Positions 45,331 to 55,103 are shown, numbered from the stretch's first letter. The stretch is DNA of 64,000 bases from Opitutus sp. (GCA_009695065.1 SIBR01000016.1:1-64000); one strand, 5' to 3'. A program made the numbers and translations. Notes: generated from the letters alone by a model not told the origin.

Positions 45331-45655
45331 ATGAAATCCACCTTCGACCCACTCTGGCAAGCGCGCGGTCCATTGTGGAAACAGATCAAAGTGCTCTTTG
45401 CGGAGCATCATTTCCTCACGATCATCTGCGGATTTTCCCTGGTGCTGATGACCGTCAGCTTCTACCGCTTCCTCCGGAGCATTAGTCCGGCATAGTCCGG
45501 CGCTAGTCGGCTTCGTGCTCCTCCTGATGACGGGTATCCTGCTGCTGCACTGGACGCAAACCCGCACGGAACCGCCGTTCCTGAAGCCATTGATCGACTG
45601 GCTGGCCCCTTTCTTTCCCGCCCCGGTTTTCACGCCACCCCCGGCAAAACGCTGA
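45331..45655 (+). pseudogene. Small membrane-protein gene split by a 10-bp tandem duplication
   Basis: From ATG 45331 the frame gives 54 residues with one helix (FLTIICGFSLVLMTVSFY) and stops at 45495. Just there TAGTCCGGCA (45483-45492) is repeated as TAGTCCGGCG (45493-45502). Removing one copy joins the frame to RSISPALVGFVLLLMTGILLLHW and on to a natural stop at 45655, giving a protein of about 104 residues with two helices. No named family is recognised. Two separate short proteins are the alternative, but the clean rejoining argues for one ancestral gene. Confidence 0.7.
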
Positions 45656-45726
45656 GCCGGCGGCGGCCCCGCTTTTCGCTACCGCCCGCGTCGGGCAACC
45701 GCCCGATCCGCAACGCCGGCACCGGC

Positions 45727-46320
45727 TTATTTACCCATCTTCTTGAGCGCCTTGTTGATCTTCTCGAGGTCGCAGGCTTCGGGATTGTAGTCGGGACCGA
45801 GCCACTCGAGCCATTCGCGACCGAGGTCAGTATTGGGCTCCTTGATGCATGCCAGCATGTCGTGGAAGGCCTCGACGCCACCGCAGTCCTCCGGAGGCCC
45901 CGCTCGCTCACCGCCCACGCACAGCGGATACTGCCCGCCCTTTTCAACCGCGCCGGTTTTCTCGACCTTGATGTCGATCTGCCAGCCCGGGCCGAAATGA
46001 TAACCGTAAGTAAAGCGCTCACGCTGCTCGAGGTTGAGGTCGGCCAGCGTGACGTCGCGGTCGTCCTCGATGATGACTTCGTCGCGTTTCAACGGGTTGC
46101 CGAAGCGGAGATCGGCGAGATTGAAGGCGTGCGTCTGGTAGTCGAACCAGTCGAACGCGATCTGGAGGGTGTCATGGAGGCGGGAAAGCCACATGGATTC
46201 GCGCACCAGCAACCGGCGCCAGATCCGGGGCTGGCACGCGACGACGGTCAGCCGCAGCGTGAAAACACGTTCGGGCGGCTTTTTGACTTTCGAGCCTTTG
46301 CCTTCGTGCAGGGAAATCAT
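45727..46320 (-). CDS. Plasmid pRiA4b ORF-3-like protein
   Basis: 197 residues from the ATG at 46318-46320 (complement). It shows the family's features: RLTVVACQPRIWRRLLVRESMWLSRLHDTLQIAFDW near the start, FTYGYHFGPGWQIDIKVEK in the middle, and an acidic, Cys- and Pro-containing YPLCVGGERAGPPEDCGG segment. The family is widespread on plasmids and chromosomes and has no established function. It is divergent from the gamma-glutamyltransferase gene. Confidence 0.88.
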   Translation of the reverse strand: MISLHEGKGSKVKKPPERVFTLRLTVVACQPRIWRRLLVRESMWLSRLHDTLQIAFDWFDYQTHAFNLADLRFGNPLKRDEVIIEDDRDVTLADLNLEQRERFTYGYHFGPGWQIDIKVEKTGAVEKGGQYPLCVGGERAGPPEDCGGVEAFHDMLACIKEPNTDLGREWLEWLGPDYNPEACDLEKINKALKKMGK

Positions 46321-46444
46321 GGACCGGGCAGGAGAACGCAGACCGGGTGAATCGGCAAGCGGGAGGTTGCCATCGGGGCACAAGCCGTCCGCGACTCCGC
46401 TCGGCACTGGACAGCGTGCCCTTGCCGCTGCCAGCCTTCCCACC

Positions 46445-48139
46445 ATGAATGCTGCGCTACGCCACGCGGGTCTCTTTTGTGCGGTGCTGTCACCGCTTTT
46501 TGCCCAGGGCACAATCTTCAGCAATCTCGGCCGTGACTACGGCCGGTCGATGGTTATCTCGCCGCTGGGCATCGCCGCCACCAGCCACGCCCTCGCCTCG
46601 TCCGCTGCCGCGCAGATTCTCGCGCGGGGCGGATCCGCCGCCGACGCGGCCATCGCGGCCAACGCCGTGCTCTCGGTCGTCGAGCCGATGAAGAACGGGC
46701 CTGGCGGGGATGTTTTCGTGCTCTATTGGCAGGCCGCCACGGGAAAGCTCTCCGGGCTGAACGGGTCCGGCCCGGCCCCGCGCGGTCTTACTCCCGCGTT
46801 CCTCGCACAAAAGGGCATCAAGACGATGCCGCAGGAGGGCATCCAGAGCTTCACGGTGCCCGGCGCCGTCGACGGCTGGGCAAAAATCCACGAGCGCTTC
46901 GGCAAATTGCCTTGGCGGGATCTTTTCACCGCCGCGATCGCTTATGCGGAAAAGGGGTTTCCGGTGACGGAGGCCATCGGCGAATCGTGGCTGCAGGCCG
47001 ACAATCTCAAAAAAGTCCGGGCCTATCCCGAATCGGTGCGCGTATTTCTGCCGGGCGGTCAGCCGCCGCGGCAGGGCGAGGTCTTCCGCAATCCGGACAT
47101 GGCGCGGATGCTGCGGATACTCGCGGAAAAGGGCCGTGACGCTTATTATCAGGGGGAGATCGCCGCAGCGATCCTCAAGACCTCGCGCGCCATGGGCGGG
47201 ACGATGACCGCCGAGGATCTCGCGGCGCATTCCGCCGAGTGGGTGGAGCCCGTGTCGGTCGATTACCGCGGATGGAAAGTCTACGAGCTGCCGCCGAACA
47301 GCCAGGGGATCGCCGCGCTCGAGATGCTCAACATCATGGAAACCGTGCCCGCGACCCCGCTGGGCGCCGCGAGCACGGCCGAGATGCACAAGCGGATCGA
47401 GGCCATGAAGCTCGCCTACTCCGATATTCGCCGCCACGTCGGCGATCCGCGCGACTACGCAGCGCCGATCGCTCGCCTGCTCTCCAAGGACTACGCCCGC
47501 CAGCGGGCGAAGCTCATCGACCCGGACCGGGCCAACGCCGACGTGCCGCCCGGCCAGATGGTCGGCAGCGACACGACCTACCTTACCATCGTCGACCGCG
47601 AGGGGAACATCGCGAGTTGGATCCAGAGCGTGTATTCGGAGTTTGGGTCCGGCGTCACGGCGGAGGGCATGGGCTTCATCCTGCAAAATCGCGGTGGCGG
47701 GTTCACGCTTGAGGCCGGCCACCCCAACGTGCTCGCGGGCGGCAAGCGCCCCTTTCACACCATCATCCCCGCCTTCATGGAGCGAGGCGACCTGCACATC
47801 GGCTTCGGCATCATGGGCGGAGCCAACCAGCCGCTGGCCCACGCCCAGTTCGTCTCGAACTTCGTCGACTACGGCATGAACCTCCAGGCGGCGCTGGAAG
47901 CCCCGCGCTTCACCAAGCGCAACGCCGGTGGCAACGACATCGCCATCGAGGTCCGCGTGCCCGCGACCACCCTGCAGCAGCTCTCGGCCAAGGGGCACGA
48001 GATCTCGATTCGCCGGCCCTACACCCAGGAAATGGGCCGCGGCCAGGCGATCCTGCACGACTCGAAGACCGGCCTTAATTTCGCTGCCTCCGATCCGCGG
48101 GCCGACGGCGCGGCAACACCGGAACCGGTCGTCCGGTAA
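46445..48139 (+). CDS. Gamma-glutamyltransferase
   Basis: 564 residues with a signal peptide (LFCAVLSPLFAQG). It is an Ntn-hydrolase precursor: the autocleavage site and nucleophile are the Thr in GSDTTYLTIVDREG, splitting large and small subunits at about residue 378. AAIAANAVLSVVEPMKNGPGGDVFVLYW is the conserved large-subunit segment, and ILQNRGGGF and PFHTIIPAF follow in the small subunit. It hydrolyses glutathione or other gamma-glutamyl compounds in the periplasm, but the family also includes cephalosporin acylase relatives. Convergent with the next gene, five bases apart. Confidence 0.92.
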   Translation: MNAALRHAGLFCAVLSPLFAQGTIFSNLGRDYGRSMVISPLGIAATSHALASSAAAQILARGGSAADAAIAANAVLSVVEPMKNGPGGDVFVLYWQAATGKLSGLNGSGPAPRGLTPAFLAQKGIKTMPQEGIQSFTVPGAVDGWAKIHERFGKLPWRDLFTAAIAYAEKGFPVTEAIGESWLQADNLKKVRAYPESVRVFLPGGQPPRQGEVFRNPDMARMLRILAEKGRDAYYQGEIAAAILKTSRAMGGTMTAEDLAAHSAEWVEPVSVDYRGWKVYELPPNSQGIAALEMLNIMETVPATPLGAASTAEMHKRIEAMKLAYSDIRRHVGDPRDYAAPIARLLSKDYARQRAKLIDPDRANADVPPGQMVGSDTTYLTIVDREGNIASWIQSVYSEFGSGVTAEGMGFILQNRGGGFTLEAGHPNVLAGGKRPFHTIIPAFMERGDLHIGFGIMGGANQPLAHAQFVSNFVDYGMNLQAALEAPRFTKRNAGGNDIAIEVRVPATTLQQLSAKGHEISIRRPYTQEMGRGQAILHDSKTGLNFAASDPRADGAATPEPVVR

Positions 48140-48144
48140 AAGCC

Positions 48145-49422
48145 TCAGTTCTTCGGGATGACGATCACGTCCGCCTCGGGACGCAGACCGTAGTCGGGCC
48201 CGAGCGTCTTGTAATCCTTGCCCGCACGGGCGTTCAGATCCCAAGCCACCTTCCCGTCGCGCAGCGTCAGCTCGCAAAAAATGCGCTGGTCGCCGGGCAA
48301 GCGGCCGCCCTTGCTGTCGCCGTAGCCGTACTCACCGCCGGACACGCGCAACACCGCCACGTCCGCCACGGCCCCGACCGTGAGGTGGCCCAACTCCGGA
48401 TGGTTGATCATCTTCGCCGGATTCCAAGTCGAGCGCAGGACGATCTCCTTGAGCGGCATGCCCATGACGAGAAACTTCGACATCGTCGTAGGCATGTCCA
48501 TCAGCCCCGTGTTCATGCTGGTGGCGTGCAAATCCGTCGAAATCGAATCGGGGTAGAAGCCGAGTTTGATCGCGGGCACGGCATTGCGAAAAACGAAGCT
48601 GCCGGCGCCGTGGCCGACGTCGAACTTCACGCCGCGCGCCCGGGCCCGGTACAGGTAATCGTAGACTTTGCCCTCCTCGTTTATCCAAGGGACGCTCGCC
48701 CGAAAGCAGTGTGTGCTGATGTCGCCTGGCCGGAGATGCTCGGTCACGAGTTGCCAGTAGGGCCGCTCGGGGCGGAAGTAACCAAAATCGACCATCACCG
48801 GGATGTTGGCGGCCTTGCCGGCTTCGACGGCCCGGTCGACCGAGTTCCAATTTGGTTTTTCATAGTGGGCGGATTTCACCCCCACGACCACGTCCTTGTG
48901 CTTGATGGCCAGCCGGGCGACCTGATCGGGCTGGAATTCGCTCTCGACCTGTTCCGCAGCGTTCGTGGACATGCCGAGTCCCGCGATATTGATCAGGGCA
49001 AACACCCGCGTCTGCGCGCGGTCGATGACCGTGTGCCGGAACGTTTCAAAATTCCTCCAGCCCGCGGTGCCCGCGTCGACCATCGTCGTCACGCCGGTGC
49101 GAAAGCTGAAGCCGTCGGGCAGCACGCTGTTGTCGCCGGCCCAGGCATCCTTGAGTCCGGTCGTGGCGAAAAGATGCACGTGGATATCCACGAGACCCGG
49201 CGTCACATAGAGCCCCTTCACGTCGACCACCTGCTTCGCCTGCGCCGGATCGATCCGGGCGGCAACGGCCGCGACCTTGCCGTCTGTGACGGCGACATCC
49301 ATGAGCCCGTCACGGTTGTTTTTTCCGTCGATGACATGGCCGCCCTGCAGGAGCAGATCATAGGGCTGGGCCGCGGCCGACACGGCTAACAGGCAGGCAA
49401 TAGCGGCGGGAAGGATTCTCAT
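48145..49422 (-). CDS. Exported amidohydrolase/deacetylase family metal hydrolase
   Basis: 425 residues with signal peptide MRILPAAIACLLAVSAAAQ. The HxH motif is VDIHVHLF, the bridging lysine candidate is in VVGVKSAHYEKPNW, THCF and FDVGHGAG carry further histidines, and STDLHATS holds the catalytic aspartate. This order matches the EF_0837/AHA_3915-type amidohydrolase group within the imidazolonepropionase/dihydroorotase-like superfamily. The substrate is unproven. Transcribed toward the gamma-glutamyltransferase gene. Confidence 0.88.
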   Translation of the reverse strand: MRILPAAIACLLAVSAAAQPYDLLLQGGHVIDGKNNRDGLMDVAVTDGKVAAVAARIDPAQAKQVVDVKGLYVTPGLVDIHVHLFATTGLKDAWAGDNSVLPDGFSFRTGVTTMVDAGTAGWRNFETFRHTVIDRAQTRVFALINIAGLGMSTNAAEQVESEFQPDQVARLAIKHKDVVVGVKSAHYEKPNWNSVDRAVEAGKAANIPVMVDFGYFRPERPYWQLVTEHLRPGDISTHCFRASVPWINEEGKVYDYLYRARARGVKFDVGHGAGSFVFRNAVPAIKLGFYPDSISTDLHATSMNTGLMDMPTTMSKFLVMGMPLKEIVLRSTWNPAKMINHPELGHLTVGAVADVAVLRVSGGEYGYGDSKGGRLPGDQRIFCELTLRDGKVAWDLNARAGKDYKTLGPDYGLRPEADVIVIPKN

Positions 49423-49524
49423 ACGCGATTTCGTTTTGGGGAGGAACGGGGTAAGGGCGCGGCGGCGCGGAAAAAATCCATCCACCGCCACTCGGCCCGG
49501 CGGATGGATGCGTTCGAATCGTGA

Positions 49525-50952
49525 TTACAGTTTCTTCACCCGGAAACTGCGGAACGCCACCGGGTCGTTGTGGCCGGCGAAACCGATCAGGCCCTTGGCG
49601 CGATCGAGCCCCTTCGGCGGATGTTCGATCTGGCTGCGATCGAACTTGTCGATGTCGACATCGAGAATCTTGGTGCCGTTGAGGGTCACCTTGATGGTCT
49701 GCCCGCGCACTTCGATTTCCTCGTAGTTCCATTCGCCCACGGGGCGCAGAAAGCCGTGCTTGGCGCCGACGCAGTGATAAAGGCTGCCATGATATTGCGT
49801 GGCCAGCAGTGGCTTCGTCGGATGCGCGGCATTGTAGCCATCGCTATCGAGCACCTGGATCTCCAGCCCGTCGGAGGCGGACTTGCCGCCGAGCGGCGTG
49901 CGTAGCGCGATGCCGTTGTTGCCCGCCGGGGGCAACTTGAACTCCACGCGAATGATGAAGTTTTCGAATTCGTCCTTGGTGAGGAGGTCGCCGCCCTTGC
50001 CCGGTTTGCAGACAATGGCGCCGTTCTTCATTTCGTAGTTAGCCACCGCGCCCTGCCAGTTGCTTAGGTCCCGGCCGTTGACCAATTCGGTGAAACCCTG
50101 ATTGTCGCGCGCCGCGAGCGTGCGGTTGGCCTCTTCGGCGCCGATCTCTCGAATGTAGACATTGCGCCAGCGGATCTCGCTGCCGTGGGTCTGCAATTGA
50201 ATCGGACCTTTGGCGAAGACCGGATCGCGCATGAGACCGTTGGGAAGCTTCTCCGCTTTTTTCTTGGCGTCGGATTTGCCCGCTTTGCCATAGGCAAGGT
50301 AACCCGCCTTCTGATTCGCGAAAAAGTTTTCGAGCACCGCGTTGTGGACCACGACTTCACCGTTGAATTCGACCGTGACGCGCTCGCCGATCATTTTAAT
50401 TTTCATGGTGTTCCACTCACCGAACGGCTTGTCCATTTTCTTGGAGGGGTCCTTGCCGGGGGAACCCTTGCTGTTGTTCCAGAGCCCGCCCGAACCCTTG
50501 TCCTGACCGAGGCCACGCGGATCGCCCTTGGTCGTGTCCCAGATCTGAACCTGCGGCGTGCCGCGCAGATAGAGGCCGCTGTCGCCAGCGGGCAGGGCCT
50601 TATAGTCGACCCAGAGTTCGAAATCGCCGTAGTCCTTGTCGGAGGTCGCGTAGAGGCCGTGACCGTCGTTGACGAGTTCGCCGTTTTCCACCCGCCAGTG
50701 GGCATTGATGTGCTCGGGACCCTGCTTGCCCACCGGCAATCCGCCGGAAATGGACTTCCGCTTATACTCTTCGCGGGCTTCGGGGGTCATCTTCCACAGT
50801 TCAGTGGGATTCTTCGTTCCCCAGCCATACCAGCCGGAAAGGTCTTTGCTGTTGAAGAGCGCCGTGAAGCCCGGCGGCGGCGTGTTGTTGGCGGCACGCA
50901 GCGGCAGGGCCAGCGCGGCGAGAATGAGATAAGCGAGCAACTTGATTTTCAT
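49525..50952 (-). CDS. Exported protein with two DUF1080 domains
   Basis: 475 residues from the ATG at 50950-50952 (complement), beginning a signal peptide (LLAYLILAALALPLRA). Two DUF1080 (3-keto-disaccharide hydrolase-like, concanavalin-type beta sandwich) units follow: about 28-265 (GFTALFNSKDLSGWYGW, FELWVDYKALPAGDSGLYLRG, WNTMKIKMIGERVTVEFNG) and about 280-475 (GFTELVNGRDLSNWQG, FIIRVEFKLPPAGNNGIALR, WNYEEIEVRGQTIKVTLNG). Some members hydrolyse 3-keto-glycosides in sugar breakdown. The two halves are clearly related but diverged. Confidence 0.92.
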   Translation of the reverse strand: MKIKLLAYLILAALALPLRAANNTPPPGFTALFNSKDLSGWYGWGTKNPTELWKMTPEAREEYKRKSISGGLPVGKQGPEHINAHWRVENGELVNDGHGLYATSDKDYGDFELWVDYKALPAGDSGLYLRGTPQVQIWDTTKGDPRGLGQDKGSGGLWNNSKGSPGKDPSKKMDKPFGEWNTMKIKMIGERVTVEFNGEVVVHNAVLENFFANQKAGYLAYGKAGKSDAKKKAEKLPNGLMRDPVFAKGPIQLQTHGSEIRWRNVYIREIGAEEANRTLAARDNQGFTELVNGRDLSNWQGAVANYEMKNGAIVCKPGKGGDLLTKDEFENFIIRVEFKLPPAGNNGIALRTPLGGKSASDGLEIQVLDSDGYNAAHPTKPLLATQYHGSLYHCVGAKHGFLRPVGEWNYEEIEVRGQTIKVTLNGTKILDVDIDKFDRSQIEHPPKGLDRAKGLIGFAGHNDPVAFRSFRVKKL

Positions 50953-51117
50953 GGTTGGGAAGAAAGAGGGGGAAGGCAGAACGCGACACCCCATGACTGG
51001 GGTCGGGGATGGAGTCGCGTAGGGAACACAAAAGATCCGGCCCCACGTAAAACAACCTAATTTCACCGGCGGGCTCACTTCGCTCTCCCCACCGCGCTCC
51101 GTCCCGGCGATCTGCGT

Positions 51118-51788
51118 TCAACGCCGTGCGTCCTGCCGCAACTGCTCCCGCCGCACCGACGATGGAATATTCTGGTCGAGCCAGGTTTCCGCGGCCGCGG
51201 GATTGATCGCGAACCATTCCCGCGCGAGCCGATCCACCATCTCGTCGGTGCGGTCGGGCGCGGGCAGCGAACTAAGCCAGTCGGCCGCCCGCACCGGAGA
51301 GGCGAACAAGCGTTCCTCGAAAACTTGCCGCAGCGCCCGATCGCGCTCCGGACCAAGCAGGCCCTCGGGTGAACGGGCCGCCGGCACTGCGCGGGTTTGA
51401 GCAAGCGTATCGGCCACTTCGCGACTCCGAAACGACGCGATGCCCAAACCCGCATCGATTCCGGCCAGGGCCGCTTCGCGCGGCGTGCCGGCGGGCAAGG
51501 CGTGTGCCCACGCCAGCGCCGCCTTCGGATCTCGGGCCACCCAAGTCCGGCCGATCGCCCCAACCAAAAGCCAGCGATCGCGCCCATGCCAGCACCGCGG
51601 ACGGGCACGTAGAGATCGATCTTCTCGGCACGCCCCGGTTCGAGAAACGCGATGCCCCTGATCACTTTCACCTCTGCCGCGGACGATCCGGACCCAAAGA
51701 TGAGGGACAACACCCCGAGCAGGAATAAAAACCGGCGGGTCAGGCTGGCGGCAAACCCTCCGTGCCAAGAGGCGTGGAAAGCATGCAT
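51118..51788 (-). pseudogene. Fusion fossil: esterase 5' end joined to a repeat-protein 3' end
   Basis: From the ATG at 51786-51788 (complement) comes a signal peptide ([20 protein letters not shown]) and then VKVIRGIAFLEPGRAEKIDLYVPV, the usual opening of alpha/beta-hydrolase esterases. The expected HGGGW oxyanion segment never appears. Past about 51600 the meaningful text is in other frames: VLAWARSL, then RTWVARDPKAALAWAHALPAG and EWFAINPAAAETWLDQNI, which are WxxxDPxAAxxW helical repeats of another protein type. Thus the 5' third of an esterase gene has been joined to the 3' part of a repeat-protein gene, with at least one frame change. Nothing else is visible in 50953-51117. Confidence 0.6.
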
Positions 51789-51922
51789 CGGGACTGGGGG
51801 ACGACCTGACTGGCCTTGGCATGACAAAACGGCGCCCAAGCTCAAGGACTCCGCCGGACCGGACCCGTCGAAAGATGCCGGCCTGCCTTGAAGGCCGCCG
51901 CGAGTTCCGACTCACTCGGCCC

Positions 51923-52945
51923 ATGAGCTCGAACCCCGGAAGCGCCCCCACACTCCGCCGGCGGCGCCTCGGCGCGCAGGGACCCGAGATCGCGGAGATC
52001 GGCCTCGGCTGCATGGGCATGAGCGAGTTCTACGATCCGGCGCGCATGAACGACGACGAATCCATCCGCGTCATCCATCGCTACCTCGACGCCGGCGGAA
52101 ACTTCCTGGACACCGCCGACGTGTACGGCGTCGGTCGCAACGAAACGCTCGTGGGGAAGGCACTTGCCGGCCGGCGCGAGTCCGTCGTGCTCGCGACCAA
52201 GTTCGGCAATTCGCGCGGCCCCCAAGGCGAATTCCTCGGGATCCGCGGCGATGCGGCCTACGTGCGCGCGTGCTGCGATGCCAGCTTGCGCCGGCTCAAC
52301 GTCGAGACGATCGACCTCTACTATCAGCATCGCGTCGATCCGAAGGTTCCGATCGAAGAAACCCTCGGCGCGATGGCCGAACTCGTCCGCGTGGGCAAGG
52401 TGCGCTACCTCGGCCTCTCGGAGGCCGCCCCGGCCACGATCCGGCGCGCGGCGAAGGTGCATCCGATCGCAGCCCTCCAGACGGAATATTCGCTCTGGAG
52501 CCGGGACGCCGAGGCGGAGATCCTGCCGACGGTTCGCGAGCTGGGCATCACGTTGGTCGCCTACAGCCCGCTCGGTCGCGGCTTTTTGGCGGGCCAGTTC
52601 AAGCGTTTCGAGGACCTGGCGGCGGACGACTGGCGGCGAAACTCGCCGCGCTTTCAGGGCGAAAACTTCCAAAAGAACCTCGATCTCGTAACGAAGATCG
52701 AGGTTCTCGCCCGACGCAAAGGCTGCACCGCGGGACAGCTCGCCCTCGCGTGGGTCATGGCTCAAGGCAACGACATCGTGCCCATTCCCGGCACGAAGCG
52801 GACCAGTTTTCTCGACGAGAACCTCGGCGCAGCGGCCGTCGTCCTCACTCCGGAGGATCGGCGGGAGATCGACGTAATTCTCCCGGCCGGTTCCGCCGCG
52901 GGCGACCGCTACGCCGCACCCGGTATGGCGACGGTGAATCGGTAA
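51923..52945 (+). CDS. Aldo/keto reductase
   Basis: 340 residues from the ATG at 51923. [13 protein letters not shown] starts the TIM barrel; the catalytic set is Asp in FLDTADVYG, Tyr in the same segment, Lys in [10 protein letters not shown] and His in [24 protein letters not shown] is the NADPH-binding strand. [14 protein letters not shown] openings belong to the AKR13/YhdN-like group. It reduces aldehydes or ketones of unknown identity. Convergent with engB, six bases apart. Confidence 0.92.
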   Translation: MSSNPGSAPTLRRRRLGAQGPEIAEIGLGCMGMSEFYDPARMNDDESIRVIHRYLDAGGNFLDTADVYGVGRNETLVGKALAGRRESVVLATKFGNSRGPQGEFLGIRGDAAYVRACCDASLRRLNVETIDLYYQHRVDPKVPIEETLGAMAELVRVGKVRYLGLSEAAPATIRRAAKVHPIAALQTEYSLWSRDAEAEILPTVRELGITLVAYSPLGRGFLAGQFKRFEDLAADDWRRNSPRFQGENFQKNLDLVTKIEVLARRKGCTAGQLALAWVMAQGNDIVPIPGTKRTSFLDENLGAAAVVLTPEDRREIDVILPAGSAAGDRYAAPGMATVNR

Positions 52946-52951
52946 CCGGCC

Positions 52952-53563
52952 TCAACCGGTGGTGCGATTGTGTTTTGTCAGGGTCGCCGCGATGTAGGTG
53001 AGAATGTCCGACCGGCCGGCGCTGGTCTTCGACGAGCTCGTGAGGATATCGGGCAGCTCGGTGCGCCATTCGCCCATCGTCTTTTTGAAGACGTCGATGT
53101 TGGCGCGGCCCTGTGACGCGGACTGTTTGTCGGTCTTGGTGAAAATCAACGCGAACGGCACGGCGCAGCCCTCGAGCCAGCGCAGGAACTCGATGTCGAT
53201 CGGCTGCGGCGGCAGCCGTGAGTCGATCAACACAAACACGCACCGCAGGTTACGCCGGCCCGAGATGAAGCCGGCCACCGCGTCGTTGAACTCAAGGCGA
53301 CGCTGCTTGCCGACCTCCGCGTAGCCGTAGCCCGGGAGGTCGACGAGGCACCAAGCCCCGTTGATCAGGAAAAAATTGATCAGCTTCGTCTTGCCCGGGG
53401 CGTCGGAAACCTTGGCGAGTTTGCGCCGCTCGGTGAGCAGATTGATCAGCGAGGACTTGCCGACGTTGGAGCGCCCGATGAACGCGAATTCCGGCAGCGC
53501 CCATTTGGGGCACGCGCGCAGGTCGGGAGCGCTGACTTCGAATTCGGCGGATTTGATTTTCAT
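52952..53563 (-). CDS. engB: Ribosome biogenesis GTP-binding protein EngB/YsxC
   Basis: 203 residues from the ATG at 53561-53563 (complement), normal for the family. G1 is GRSNVGKSSLINLL, G3 is DLPGYGYAEV and G4 is TKTDKQS. It assists maturation of the large ribosomal subunit. It lies 64 bp downstream of a YkgJ-type protein on the same strand. The C-terminus TGRSDILTYIA matches the G5 and last helix region. Confidence 0.95.
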   Translation of the reverse strand: MKIKSAEFEVSAPDLRACPKWALPEFAFIGRSNVGKSSLINLLTERRKLAKVSDAPGKTKLINFFLINGAWCLVDLPGYGYAEVGKQRRLEFNDAVAGFISGRRNLRCVFVLIDSRLPPQPIDIEFLRWLEGCAVPFALIFTKTDKQSASQGRANIDVFKKTMGEWRTELPDILTSSSKTSAGRSDILTYIAATLTKHNRTTG

Positions 53564-53627
53564 GAGAGCGGACGACGGCGGAAAAAAGCGAGATGGACCC
53601 GATGACGCCGGAGCGAGAATGGTGCGG

Positions 53628-53951
53628 TCATGGGAGCGCGGCGCGCGGCGCCAGCGAACCACGCCGGCCGGAGACCGCACGGCGACAAAGGGAAGCGCCG
53701 CGCTGAAAATCGCGACAGACCTGCGGGCGACGCTCGTAGATGGTGCAGAGCTGCGTCGCGGCATCGAGGGCCACACACGCCCCGTCGCCGTGCTGGTCCA
53801 TACAGCGCACGCCGGAATGCTCGACGACGAACTCCTCGGGCACGTCGTCCACCAGCGGCGTGAGCTCGACAAGGAGGTGGCAGCATTTGCCGCAACTGGT
53901 GCAGGCGGGAAGGTCGTCGAGGGCGTCGAGCATCGGTGGTCGGTCCATCAT
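53628..53951 (-). CDS. YkgJ family cysteine-cluster protein
   Basis: 107 residues; ATG codons at 53951 and 53948 are adjacent alternatives. The cysteine pattern CTSCGKCCHLL, later CMDQHGDGACVALD, LCTIYERRPQVCRDF, is the zinc- or iron-sulfur-binding set of the YkgJ (UPF0153) family. The role is unestablished. It precedes engB on the same strand. Confidence 0.85.
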   Translation of the reverse strand: MMDRPPMLDALDDLPACTSCGKCCHLLVELTPLVDDVPEEFVVEHSGVRCMDQHGDGACVALDAATQLCTIYERRPQVCRDFQRGASLCRRAVSGRRGSLAPRAALP

Positions 53952-54047
53952 GCACAGATCCGGGCCGGCGGCGACGCCTCGTTTCGAACCATCGCGGCTG
54001 GCCGAGTTTTCGCTAGCGGCCGACCGCGGGGATCGTAATCTGCCGCG

Positions 54048-55103
54048 ATGTCCAACCGCCACACACCCGCCGCCCTCCGAGAGTTCGCGACCGCGCTGTT
54101 GCAACGCAGCGGCCTCGACGCCGACAAGGCGCAGGTCGTGGCGGACATTCTCGTCGAGGGCGACCTGCTCGGCCACGATACCCACGGCCTCGCGTTGCTG
54201 CCGACCTATCTAAGCGAAATCGAGAAGGGCAGCATGACGAAGACGGGCCAGCCCAAGGTGCTGGCGGACTTTCCCGCCGCGGTGAACTGGGATGGACTCC
54301 GACTGCCCGGCCCGTGGCTCACACTGCGCGCCATCGAACTGGCCGCCGAACGCGCGAAAACCTACGGCACCTGCACCGTCATCATTCGGCGCAGCCATCA
54401 TATCGCGTGCCTCGCCGCGTATCTCCAACGCTTCACCGAGCGCGGCCTGATGGTCGTGATCATGTCGTCCGATCCCGCGGTGGCGGGCGTCGCCCCGCAC
54501 GGTGGCCGCCGGAATGTTTTCACCCAGAATCCGATCGCAGCCGGCTGGCCCACCGACGGCGACCCCGTGCTGCTGGATTTTTCGGCGTCGATCACGACCG
54601 GTGGCCTCACGCGCCGGCTGTTTAATGAAGGAAGAAAATTTCCGGGCATGTGGGGCGTCGACTTCGAAGGCGTACCGACCGACGACCCGAAGAAAATTCT
54701 GAGCGACCCGCCGGGCGCACTGCTCCCGGCCGGAGGCCTCGATCATGGGCACAAGGGTTATTCGCTGGCCCTGCTCGTCGAGGCGATCACCGGTGGCCTC
54801 GCGGGCTACGGCCGGGCCGACAAGCTCGAAGGGTGGGGTGCGACCGTTTGCGTGCAGGTGTTCGAACCCGCGCTTTTCGGAGGACGCGAAAACTTTGTCC
54901 GCCAGATGGCGCATGTCGCCCGGGCCTGCCGCGCCACTCCGCCTCTCCCCGGAGTCGAGCGCGTGCGGATGCCGGGCGAAAACGGCCTGCGGCGCCGTGC
55001 GGATCAACTGGCCCGCGGCGTCAGCTTGTATCCGAGCATCATGCCCGCCCTCACCCCTTGGAGCGAAAAGTACGGCGTGCCGCTGCCGGCGGCGAAGGCG
55101 TAA
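54048..55103 (+). CDS. Ldh-family oxidoreductase (malate/L-sulfolactate/ureidoglycolate dehydrogenase type)
   Basis: 351 residues with the non-Rossmann NAD(P) fold of the YlbC/MdH family: GDLLGHDTHGLALLPTYL near the start carries the catalytic histidine region, IIRRSHHIACLAAYL is the active-site histidine segment, and FTQNPIAAGWPTDGDPVLLDFSAS binds cofactor. GLDHGHKGYSLALLVEAITGGLAG is the conserved late glycine-rich helix. The substrate is a 2-hydroxyacid but cannot be specified. Convergent with the next gene. Confidence 0.9.
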   Translation: MSNRHTPAALREFATALLQRSGLDADKAQVVADILVEGDLLGHDTHGLALLPTYLSEIEKGSMTKTGQPKVLADFPAAVNWDGLRLPGPWLTLRAIELAAERAKTYGTCTVIIRRSHHIACLAAYLQRFTERGLMVVIMSSDPAVAGVAPHGGRRNVFTQNPIAAGWPTDGDPVLLDFSASITTGGLTRRLFNEGRKFPGMWGVDFEGVPTDDPKKILSDPPGALLPAGGLDHGHKGYSLALLVEAITGGLAGYGRADKLEGWGATVCVQVFEPALFGGRENFVRQMAHVARACRATPPLPGVERVRMPGENGLRRRADQLARGVSLYPSIMPALTPWSEKYGVPLPAAKA

